Shown in pieces: positions 1-10,600 of a stretch of DNA of 64,000 bases. Each line of letters starts with the position of its first letter. Position 1 is the stretch's first letter. The stretch is from positions 18,316,497 to 18,380,496 of the forward strand of contig NC_051451.1 in the NCBI RefSeq assembly GCF_001649575.2, in the 5' to 3' direction. The position numbers and the translations under genes are program-made. A model generated the notes under the pieces. That model saw only the letters and a program-made list of their open reading frames with translations, did no database searches and was not told where the DNA came from. Source of the stretch: Kryptolebias marmoratus (lineage: Eukaryota > Chordata > Actinopteri > Cyprinodontiformes > Rivulidae).

Positions 1-71
1 AAAAATCTAAATGTTCTTTAAGATTAATTAGCATTTTAATTAGGATTTGTGCTAAATTATGCAAAAAAACC

Positions 72-92
72 TTTTTTTTGGGGGGGGGGGGG
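72..92. repeat. T-run followed by G-run
   Basis: Eight T (72-79) are followed directly by thirteen G (80-92). Similar G-runs occur at 25890-25900 (11 G), 53134-53144 (11 G) and 55049-55062 (14 G, again after a T-run). Such runs are error-prone in sequencing, so the length is uncertain. Confidence 0.9.
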
Positions 93-117
93 TTCAGTCA
101 TATTAAGGAAGACTTAC

Positions 118-193
118 CAGGGCTGAATGAGCGTGAAGAAGGAGAAACAAGGTGAGCATAAAGCTCAGGCTCATGGTTGAAAGATCCACTGGA
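118..193 (-). CDS. First coding exon of an unidentified secreted or membrane protein (signal peptide), partial gene
   Basis: Read on the minus strand, this segment is bounded by a pyrimidine-rich acceptor ending TTTTCAG (just above 193) and a consensus donor GTAAGTC (117-111). The ATG is at 174-172 and opens 19 codons reading MSLSFMLTLFLLLHAHSAL, ending in phase 0 at the donor. A short polar start, a leucine-rich core and an A-H-S-A-type end make a typical signal peptide, so the product probably enters the secretory pathway. The rest of the gene lies to the left of the window. It is divergent from ccser2. In mammals the genes near CCSER2 include RGR, LRIT1, LRIT2 and CDHR1, some of which carry signal peptides, but the 19 residues do not identify the gene. 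A chance open frame is possible, though both splice sites and the signal peptide agree. Confidence 0.5.
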
Positions 194-334
194 CTGAAAA
201 TAATAATAATAAAAAAACTTTCCATCACAGAGAAAACAAGTTGAATTACACTGAGACTGTTTAGCTTCCAATTTAAGAAGGTCATGTTCTATGTCAGTTA
301 CTAATCAGGTTTAAAAAACATAAAAATAAATTAC

Positions 335-520
335 CTGGAAATTCTGTTCCTCCTTTCTTCAGCTGCTGTTCTCTTGTTAATGGTTTTATTCTCTACGTTG
401 TTGCCAGATACTTCATTTCATGCCTCACCCCCTCCTGGCTATGGAGGCCCGTAAGGGATATGTCAGGAAAAAAAATATTATTGTGTGCCCTTGCAAATTC
501 CTTTTGTACACTTTCAAAAA
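335..520 (-). other. Possible 5' UTR exon and promoter of the minus-strand signal-peptide gene
   Basis: On the minus strand a CCAG|GTAATT donor is centred at 335/334, giving a short intron (194-334) before the signal-peptide exon. Upstream, around 545-566, is a TATA-like stretch (TTATATACC on the minus strand), which would put a start near 520. The right boundary is only a guess. No protein is predicted. This is weak support that depends on the signal-peptide exon being real. Confidence 0.2.
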
Positions 521-3500
521 AATTTTCTTTTTTTGGATGTGTTATCTATATGGTATATAACTGGGTGTACCACGTCCTTCCCATGTGGAGTGTGTTTGAA
601 CTCAGGTATTTACTGTAAAGAAATGCTTCTCCTCAGGCATACTGACTTCTTGGCCATGCCAGTTTCTGGAGCTGCGTCTAAATTATAAGTGGTATGTTTG
701 TTTCTAATAAAAAAACTGTTTCTGATAAAGACATGTTTCACTTGAGATGCTGCATGTGTTTCATTGCGAACAAGCTGAAGAGATGCACACTGTTGGGATT
801 CTGTTTCTCTTTATTGCAATGCTGCCACCTTTAGGGTATGTTTTGGTATGTTTGGCTTCTACTGCCTTATAATAATTAAACAGTCGTATTGGCTTCGGAT
901 GCTTAGAAGTTTAACTTTTACCTGTTTATGTTTGTGAAAACTTCCACTTCTTAAGCAGCGTCAACTAACAGCTTTCAGCTTGCGGCATGCAGTTTTTTTT
1001 TTTGTTTTTTTTTAGCAGAACAAACAAGTTTTCTACTTCTTTATTAATTTATAGTGTGTAGCAAACAGTAATTTCAAAAGCAAAAGTGTAAGAAGTGCCC
1101 TGAATGTTGTGATAAGCCCTTGCAGGAACCTGTCTACAGTTAACTGAACTGAGAGGAATCTTGGAGAACACCATTGTCAGGCAGAAAGTTAACATTGTCA
1201 TTCATATTTTCCACATATTATTCCCTTCTGTTCCCCTAATTCTTCCCTACAGTCTGTACATCTGTCTCCACTTCTCTCTCTAGAGAAAAGGCAAACCAAG
1301 AAATGTATAGTGTTTGTATAAACGCGTGAGTTTACGTTTTCTCCACTACACTTGGCTCTGTACATCTTCTGTCATCACTGTACACACAAAATGGGTTTAC
1401 GTTTCATTAACTCACCTGCATGAGTCCCAGACAGCCAAACTGAAGGATGACTTTGTCCTGAAAAGCTTCCATCAAAAAGTCCTGTTGTCTCTCAGGTTGG
1501 TAAACAAGCACAAGCAGAACTCCGTGCAGTATTCAGTTCCCTGATTCGAGGAGTTCTCTCCCCCCAGGTAACCGTCCAGGGTGTCTCCTGGCTGAGTATG
1601 GAGGAGGAAGAGCCTCAAAGAACTCCAGGTCAACCCAGGACCCCCAGGTCTGAGTAATCCCTAATGTGTCTGTCTGATCTATTACCGTGTTTGGAAAGTA
1701 ACCCTAAAAATATGTAGTTACTGGGAGAGAACGCAATAACATTTTTTCTCGACATGATCCTTCTGTACTGTAAGGATCATGTCGGGAAAAAATGTTAATG
1801 CCTAGCAAGCTGTTTTAACAGATGGCAGCTGGATTTCTTTATTCTTCTATTTGATCCATTTAAAAAATATATATGTTTACATTCCTACCTTGTCTAACCC
1901 CATTTCTCTTTTTTTCACCTGCCTGACTTCATTTCATAATTTCCATTGGAGTATATTAGAGCCGACAGGTATCTAAACTCAAAACTAGTTGAAGACATTA
2001 TGTAGTTTATTGTTGCAAAAAAAAAAAAAGGATTTATGGGCCAGAGAAAACGTGGTCACACTTGGCTAAACTTCTGATGCATTCCATGCAGGAGCATAAA
2101 AATCAGTCACTAAGAAAAAGCTGAATAATATATTTATTTTAAATAACATATGTTAAGGCTGATTAAAGGGTAGAGGCTGCTCTCTAGTGGTTATTATGGT
2201 CTAAAACGCTTGATGTAGTAAAACAGTGTGGAGCTACATGAATAAAATCTCAAATCTCACAATTTATCTGCCAGTTGTTTCACTTCTTTTCTTTTTAAAG
2301 TCGTCTTTTGGTCTCAGATTCTTCTGAAAATGTCAAATGAAGCAGTGCTTGAAACATCCACCCTCAGCAAACGCCTCTTGTTGTGCACTGAAAGCTTTGA
2401 ATATTAAACAGAGGCCGAACCACAACACAAACCGCATGAATTATTAAAACGTAAAAACAAGACATGCAGTACAGAAAATTTTTGTTGTTGTTGTTGTTGG
2501 TTCTGAGAAAGTCTCGAGCTGCCTCTCAAGTCCATATTTTTTCTCTCAAGAAACTAGTCTTTAAAAGAGAAACTGAGGTGTTTGAAAGGTTTTCTTTGGC
2601 TCATATTTCATCTCCTGCAGTTAAATATTTCCAGCAGTTTGGGTTATTCTTTGCTAAGCCACTTAGCACTGATCAATGAATTAATTAAGCATAAAAGGGA
2701 ATGTTGATGTAACAAATAACAAAGTACTGAACCACTTTAAATTACGTAATAAAGCATATTATTATTTTAGTCTGTTCCTCTTTCTTTGTATCTACAAAAT
2801 GGGCCAAAGATTGGACAGATTGACATGAATAAAAAGTGTTTTTGTTCTTGATTCACCAAGAGCAATTAGCCTAAAACTTATATAATTAGCGAACCAACTG
2901 AAGAGTAAAGCATCTGTCAGAATCTGTCTTGTGTTTTTGCTGGATGGATTTGTTCTAATTCATTTTTTAAAATTGAATTTGTTAATATGCCTAACAAAGC
3001 TTTTCTGAAAGGTTTTACAAAGTGGTACTTCTGAATAAAATACTAAAGGGTGTTAGTTAGCAAAGGCCCAGGAGCCTAAAGTGTCAGGAGGAATACATTA
3101 TTAAAAGGGACAACACACTAATGATCACCTGAATAAAATCCTATTTAACAGAAAAGTATAAAAAACACCACTGTGGTCATCATCAACCTCATGCAATAGG
3201 ACCAGATGGATGGAAAAATCAGCGCCAGTAGGTTTAAATCACAGCGCTTCTGTGATTTAAACAGAAGGTTTAAAGATACTTGGCACCAAATATTGATTTC
3301 TGATCTCTTCCTAAGTTGAAACATTAGCAATGTGACGTCTAAAAATGAATATAACCTTGCTTTCTTTGCGTTGAGGCCTGGAAACACTGCACCTTTTCTG
3401 GTATTCTGACCATTTGTTATGTTCTGCAAACAACTGATCTAAATGACTATATTTTAATTTGAAATTTGGATGAACTGTCAGTAGGTTATAGAATAGAATA

Positions 3501-3840
3501 AAAAATAATTTTACTATAAAGAAATTCCAAGACACAGATGCATCAAGTTAAAAACGTGCATGTGTTATTTGAGTGATCCCATTAAAATGCAAAAAACAGA
3601 AAAATACATAGATATAAATGGATTGAAAATAAACAGACTGTCAGTTCCAGACAAATAATCAGACATCATGAGACAAATTAGGTAAATATGCAAAAGCACT
3701 AAATGAAAACTAAATGACCCCGCACCAAACAACAAATAAACTTCTAAATAATAATAAAACATTGTGTGCCATTGTTTTATTTATAATAAAGTGTGAAAGG
3801 CTCAAAGCACCACCGTTAAATCAGTGCTGCACACCAGCTC
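520..3840. other. Intergenic AT-rich stretch between the two divergent genes
   Basis: No coding exon or recognisable gene is seen. Short open frames here have no splice or codon support. The stretch contains the hairpin at 1733-1801 and a few poly(A)/poly(T) runs. An AATAAA at 705-710 could be a poly(A) signal of an upstream plus-strand gene, but nothing else supports that. Confidence 0.5.
1733..1801. repeat. Long near-perfect hairpin (30-bp stem, 9-base loop)
   Basis: Left arm 1733-1762 and right arm 1772-1801 are reverse complements at 28 of 30 positions. One of the two differences is a G-U wobble in RNA. The loop is the 9 bases at 1763-1771. The inner core includes GACATGATCCTT against AAGGATCATGTC. 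The size and pairing fit a miRNA-like precursor or a short snap-back insertion. No terminal target-site duplication was found. Function is unknown. Confidence 0.85.
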
Positions 3841-4300
3841 CACGCGCACAGATTTAACCCAAGTCTGCACGCTCACCAGCTGACGTCACGAGCTACTCAC
3901 CTGTCACCCGAGGCTTGTGGTGATTTTAATCGATACAGAGACTTGAAAGAATAAAAACAAAAACAAAGCAAGCAAATATTGAGTCAAAAACGCAACGCTA
4001 ATAATTCAGTTGGCGCACGAGCTCGAGGCGGGTTAGCACGCACGCGGTGACCCTCTGAGCCCTGAGTGACAGCTCGAGGCTCCGCCCACCAGAGGAGGCT
4101 AAAGGAAGCAGGCTCGTCCGTGATGTCTGAACGTTGTTGCTTTATCGTGTCCTGCTGTAGGTAGTTTATTAACAAATTTCCACGCTGGTACGTGCGGGAG
4201 TTTCTCCTGCTCCTCCGTCTCTTAAATTTTTAATTTTTTAAAGTTTACTCTTGCTCGTGTATCGGTCTGTTCAACACGTCAGAGCAGCTGGCAGTGTCAC
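3841..4300 (+). promoter_or_regulatory. ccser2: ccser2 promoter region (CRE and GC box)
   Basis: This is the most CpG-containing patch in the left part of the window and lies directly upstream of the non-coding first exon. It holds a full palindromic cAMP-response element TGACGTCA at 3881-3888 and an Sp1-type GC box GGCTCCGCCCACC at 4078-4090. No TATA box is obvious at a fitting distance, so the start is likely dispersed. The patch could also serve transcription to the left. The exact transcription start cannot be set from sequence alone. Confidence 0.55.
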
Positions 4301-4616
4301 CCTCGGTCGGGCGGTGTTTCTAACGGTCCGGAGGGCTTTTTTATTTTTCTTTACATAAACTTTGAAACATTCATTGGAAAAGCGAACTGCGCTCGGTGCT
4401 TTTATTGCTGTGTTTTTAGTTTACGATCGCCCTTGTGTCGCGCTTCGGCCGGCCGGGTTAGTTTGTTTGGTGGTTGGTTTCTGAGATAACCAGGCTACAG
4501 CCTCAACTTTACCAACCAGCGCATCTCCGCTTACTTCAAAACATGTTATTTACCAGAAAACCAAACAGGGGACTCCTCGCCGACCGGATGTTGGGGCTCT
4601 CAGCAAAATAATTCAG
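4301..4616 (+). other. ccser2: ccser2 exon 1, non-coding 5' UTR (5' boundary uncertain)
   Basis: The exon ends at 4616 with a perfect CAG|GTAAGT donor. If joined to the acceptor at 13829, the main ccser2 frame meets an in-frame TAA seven bases before the junction (4609-4611 region), so the coding sequence cannot extend upstream and the first in-frame Met is at 13872. The exon carries an upstream ORF (4543-4611). The 5' end is a guess based on the promoter motifs. Transcript data would settle it. Confidence 0.55.
4543..4611 (+). promoter_or_regulatory. Upstream ORF in ccser2 exon 1
   Basis: An ATG at 4543 in good context (A at -3) opens a 22-codon frame with a second in-frame ATG at 4588, closing at TAA 4609-4611, five bases before the splice donor. 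In the spliced leader it would precede the main start and could reduce or regulate its translation. Confidence 0.45.
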
Positions 4617-7600
4617 GTAAGTTCGACTACACTGTGACTTTCAAAACATTATGGGTCTAGTCCTAAAGTTGTTGGCTTCATCTGTGAGCACAAAATCTGT
4701 TAGTACAAATATATGTATTATAGTCAAGCTGTATAAAATCACTGCAGGCTGGCAGTGGGTTTGCTGCTCACTTCTTCCCACTCAGTCATGGGAGGCCATG
4801 TTTTCCAGCATCATCACCCCCCTCAGTCATAACATGCTGTGTGAAAAGCCACTGTGCCATGAATGAGTCTGAGCCAACCTTTTATGTTATAAGCAATAAC
4901 ATGTCTTTTATATATACATATATATATACGTATGTATATATAACAGGAGAGATGTGCATTCATCTGAAGGAAACTCAATCTCCTACACACACACCACTGA
5001 TACTGTAGATGTGGCTGGAGGATGACTCGCGCCGTCCTAAAGTTTCAGCAGACAGAAGTTAAAATTTAGCTCAGGCTTTTTTTTTTTAATTCCATGCCCC
5101 GCAGCTGCACATATTCATGTTTTTGCACCACAACTGAAGTCGCTGTCAGTCAAGTCTTTCCCATGGTGTCTGGGTATGCGTGTCTGTGTGTGTGTGAGAG
5201 TGTGTGTTCCATTTTAAGCTGTGATCTCTCTCAGTCCAGACAGTGTAAAGCACCAGCACGCACGAGGGATAAGGCGTGTCTTATTTCCCTGTAGTGTAAG
5301 CGAGGTTTCCTCAGCGCTGGGGTTGGGGATGCTCACGTGCGGAGCCCATGTGTGCGATTCTTAGACACCTGTTGGCAGAGATCCTAGTGCTCCACCTTGG
5401 CTGAGGGTGCCTTTGCAGTCCCGTCAACAACAGCTGGCTTTCCACTCTGTGCAACTGACAGTTAAAGACCACCCAAACTGCACCGCCGTGTGTATTTACC
5501 CCCCCCCTGGCTTTTTATAATTTGTGTCTAAATTTGTCGCTAAAATTCTCATTGCTGTGTGTGTTGTAGTCATTCCAGGGCGGCAGTGTGTCCATGAGGG
5601 GCTCCCCTGAGGCAGATGAGAGCTTAAATGTCCTTTCATCATCCTTAAAGGAGCTATTTACAGCACCAGTGGAGTCATTTCTTTGACAGTGCCAGAAATC
5701 CCAGACTGAGAAGTCAGCACTGAGCAAGGTGAGCTCCCCATATCCTCAGGTATTAGCTGTGTGCATTTCTTCTTTCCCCAATAGGTGCTGTGCTTGCTCC
5801 ATGCGGATTGCTGTTCTTTCTTTCAGTTTTAGGCATTTTAAAGATGAACAGTCTTAAAGTACGCAAATACAACATCCTTCAGTTGGATTGTGGTCACAAT
5901 TTGGCCTTTAGGTTGTTGTTGAGTCGAATGACTTGCCTTTGACTTGTCTTTTATCCTCCTTGCCCTTGTCTTTCTTTCTCTCTCTCTCTTTCTCTGCATG
6001 TGGTCTATCATTAGAGCTATTCTTAGCCACTCTTATCAGCATTGTCGTTCCCTTCGTAAGACCGCAGATTCAGGATCTCAGCTACACATACACGGGGGTC
6101 TGAAAATGACTTACCGTATTTTCCGCACTACAGGGCGCACCGAATTATAAGACGCACTGTCAATGAATGGTCCATTTTCCAACTTTTGTCATATATGAGG
6201 TGCACTGGACTATAAGGCGCATTAACCGAAACAAAACAGCCCCGTCTTTTCGGAGAATACTGCACCGACGTAAGCGTCAAGTAGAAACGCCTCCACCTCG
6301 CGCTACAAAGCTTGAATGTAACTGAGCCTTAATGCTACAAAGTCGTACACCTCTTTATTATTTTTGTTTATGTTTTTGCCGTTTTCTAATAGCTTTGACA
6401 CTTTGATCCTTCTAAATAAACCTGCCAGACAGGCTTGGAATCTGTGGTCAGATTCTGTGGGAGGTCACCCAGCTCTCCTCCGGCCTTTGTTGAAAAAATG
6501 ACCTTCACAGGAAATGAGAGGGGAAAAAAAAAGAGAAAAAGGAAGTTGGCGTTAGAGAAGTGTATTGTCCACTCATACAGGAAAAATCAAAAACTTATGT
6601 TTGTTTGTTTTGTCTTATTTTATTTATTTTACTGTCCATACCAAGTCTGTGTGTTTGGAAAACTGAGTAGGTTACATCAAAACAAATACGCAACAAATAA
6701 ATTAGATAATTTTTGTCTCTGAATTCAGTATGGCAGATTGTTTGTTCTTGTCGTAATTTAATTAATGAGGAAATGTTTGGAAAGTTTTCTTTGTGCATAT
6801 TTGTAAGCAGTTTTTGCTGACTCATACCACAAGGTATTATCTAATAACAGCGTAGAGCACCAGATTAAAGCTTATCCAAGGACTTCATCTAACTCTGGTT
6901 TAAACCAAAGCTGGAAGATTCGTGCAGAAATTCTAGAAAACACAAGTAATGTAGTTTTAATAATAAAAAGTTTTACAAGTTTTTCTTTATGTTTACTGTA
7001 TATGTCATTGGGTTTTACAAGTGAACTGCAGTCTTCATTCACGGTGCTGACGTTGCAGTTTGGAGTCAGCTCAGATGAGCTGTATTTTTTATTTATTTAT
7101 TTTCTTCGCCAGACTCGTCTCAGTAAATGTTTGTAGCTAGGAGGTGTTCAGTCTCAGTTGTCAAATGGAACAGCAGTTTTTGTTTTATGCCTCCAAAAAA
7201 AAACCAAACAAAAAACAAATAAGCATAAAACCCTCAGCTGTCTGTTCGGGGTGCCTTTGGCTTCCATCTCTATTTCCTTTCAGACCCCAGAAAGCTTCTT
7301 ATGACTTAATTCTAACTGGTAATGAAGGCATTTTCTTTTTATCCTGTGTCTGCATGGCAGGAATTTGCTTCAGTTTTTAATAGGGTATTTTTTTCCCCCC
7401 TTACCTTAGATTGAGTTGAGTCCTGAGCGACACAACTGAGCCGTGATTTGTCAAAACAATGCAAATCTATGGTGGCTGATCATACAGTGTTAGTTGTAAT
7501 GCTCAAATCTAAAACAAAAATAACCTTAGAAACATAACTAAGAGCCAGATAAACAACACTAATACTCTTTGAGGCCCCGAGCAAACGAAAGAACATGCAC

Positions 7601-10600
7601 AAGAATGAGGTGTCTGTGGAAAAAAGCAACTTGTATGAGGAGCAACAATGACCTCGCCGACAATTTATTGACGTCTGCTCTGTTGCTTGGTGACACGCGA
7701 CACCCTTTATTGTCCTTATGACTAACTAGAAGGTGCATATTATGTCGGGGATGTCACAGTGTGGTTCAAGTGAAGGTTACATAAAAGGCAGGGAACATAT
7801 GGTGAGACGTCTGCCTCACGCTCGCACTTTTGGAGCTGAAGAAATAGTGGTATTAAGGGTATCGTGATGAAGGTGATGACAGAGTGGACATCTGCGCTGC
7901 TAATTAGCTTTAGCGCAGCGCTGGCCAGACTTTTCCTCGCCCGTCATTGCACCTTGGAAAGAGCACAGGGGAGTCAGTTTTATGAACGAGTCAGAGCAGG
8001 CAATAAAAAAAAAACTTTTTAAATTGAGTCTATTTTGCGATGAGCGTGAAGTCGGGCTTATTTTGGTGGCGTCTTTCTGTGACAGTGTTAATGTCACACC
8101 ACAAAGATATGTTTTTCTGCCATTTAAATATATATATATAAAAAAAATAGAAGAAAAAGCTCTTTAAATCCTCTACTTTGCAGCGCCACCGTAATTATGT
8201 AAATGTAGAACAGCTGATTTCGACTGAGGCGTATAATTAAAGCATTACGTAAAGCAACATCGGAGCTGAACGGCCTCTGAGAAACACAGAGATTTTTAGT
8301 CTTTAGTTCTGCCGCTGATAAGCGTTGAGATGCGCGTGCTGCTCCTGACTCCTTGCTGTGATTCAGAAAGGCAAGTGGCACCGCAGACACAACAGGAGAC
8401 CTCATGGAGCTGGCGCTGCTCACATGGTTATACTGCCGGCACTTAATGGAAAATAGTTGACTGAGTGGAACCAGTACGCTGTCAACCGTGAAATGATGAG
8501 GGGAAATTAAATTAACACTGAATTTTTATGAGAACCACAACAAATAGTCTCTTTATGTACAGCTGAGTGGCAGGAAGTATCTGTCTTTTTGATTACCCCC
8601 TCTGGTGGTCTCATGATATCACAGAGCAGGCTGTGAAAATTCCTACTTAGGCTGTTGACAAAGTTCCTTGTGTTCGGAGGACTACACACGGTTTTAGTTT
8701 TTAGACTTTGCCCTATATTGTGGATAAAAATATGCCACGAATTTTCCCTCTACAAATAACCCGTTTATAATTATGGATTCTTTTTCTGAGCTTTTTTCTC
8801 AAAGGCATTCCTCTTTTGCTGCACGCTAGGTGGTGCTTCTAAAAGATACCCCATTAAATATTAACGCACTCATGAGGGCTCTGTTCTCTCCACCCACACA
8901 CCCATCATCACACACTAACTCAGCTCACGTTACACGCACACACACACACAGGCGCACATGTAAGGATAGAGGCAGCCAGCAGACAGCTCAGCATCTGAAG
9001 TCTCTTCCTTTTTCCTGTGCTCTACTTGCTGTCACGGCACGACTTTACTTTCTAGTTCAGATCATGGAGGAAGCAAAGTGCAGGATAACTAGGTTTAGCT
9101 CTCATCCTAATAGCTGATGTTGTCTTGAAATGGTTGGATAAGTCACCAGAAGTTCACTGAGTTAAGGTAATACTTTCTCACTGACTTTCGACGTTAAGAC
9201 ATTTGAAATCGTTTAAACGGTGCTGAAAGATGGCACCGTGTGAGGTTGTTTCTTTTCTGAATGTGTCTTGTTTTTCATGCTCAGCTCTAGTATAATAAAA
9301 CATGAGATGCATACTGAATAGAGCAGGTTGCCACATCCTCTGTGGCTGTCTGTCATTTGATCTACCACACCTACTATACAGCATTACAAAAGCCTTTATT
9401 CCGTCTCATTGGATTAGCATCTTTTAGCGTGAGTGCAGTTCTCCCCAACGCCGCGTTCACTCAACACACACTCGTTTGGCATCAGGGCTGCTTTCATCTC
9501 CGTCTCATTCTATTAGCCTTCTCTAATGGCACTCTGTTAATCTGTTCAGGGAGAGAGCAGCGTCCCACAACCACCCTGTCCAGATGACTGACCTGGTTAT
9601 TACTCCACTGAGCCACTGGATTCAGTCAAAAAATGAGGTTGCACTTTGGTCTTGATTCATCACATTAGAAAGCCACTTGGGAGTGTATTTGTTGTTGAGG
9701 ATATCATTATCCCTTTATGTAATACCAGATCTGTCTGTTTTCAGATTGATGTTTCTGCGCTGTGGCTGGGAGACACACTTTTGATGCACCTTCATCGATA
9801 GATAAAAGTGACATCGATCAGGGAAAATGGATGGGTGGCACATTAATTTTTAAACAGTTATCTTCCGTCTCTCTACATCTGCTACATTGTCACTGGCTTT
9901 TTGAGCCCAACAGGAAAAATTGATCTGTGTATTCACTGGCTTTGCATCTTGAGTAACATATTCACCACGGAATTATAGTTTCTTTACCCAAAATAAATAT
10001 GATTGGGTTATTTGTTGCTTTTGAGCTTTTTGTGTAGTGGCTTCAAGTAAAGCCCCTTTAAAACGTGTCATAGATGCTGACATCGCAAGAGAAATAAGTG
10101 CTTTTAAATAACACAAATTGGGGGAAAAAAATGGGACCAATATGATTTTGTGAAGTCAAAATAAGAATATTAGCAGCTGAAAAACCAGAGAATCCGATTC
10201 AGTATTATAGGTTTTTCAATCATTTTTTAGATGGAAGTTTTATTTTTTATATATATATTTATTTATAGCAGTAAAGTTTTTGAAAACAAGAAAAAAAATC
10301 AAATTTCACATCTTTTTATTTTTGAGGAAAATGAAAAGATGTGGAAACCATTCAGGGAACGATTTCTTCTATTATCAGTTTTCAGTTTCAGGTTTCAAAA
10401 TTAAATCAAAATATATATATATTTTCTTTTTGCTGTGTTTATAAGGACAAAATCTAAAATTGCATAGGTTGCCAGGTCAAAAAGATAAAACACTATTGTC
10501 TGTTCTGAATTTACTGATGAGTGTGCTGGTTTGACAGCTTGTACTCTTTGATCATTTAGGAGTCTACAGTTCTGTTAAATCAGTTCAAATGAATCTCCAA

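Noticed and set aside
7685..7705. Second X-box-like sequence (GTTGCTTGGTGAC)
   Set aside because: Spacing and second half differ from the RFX consensus.
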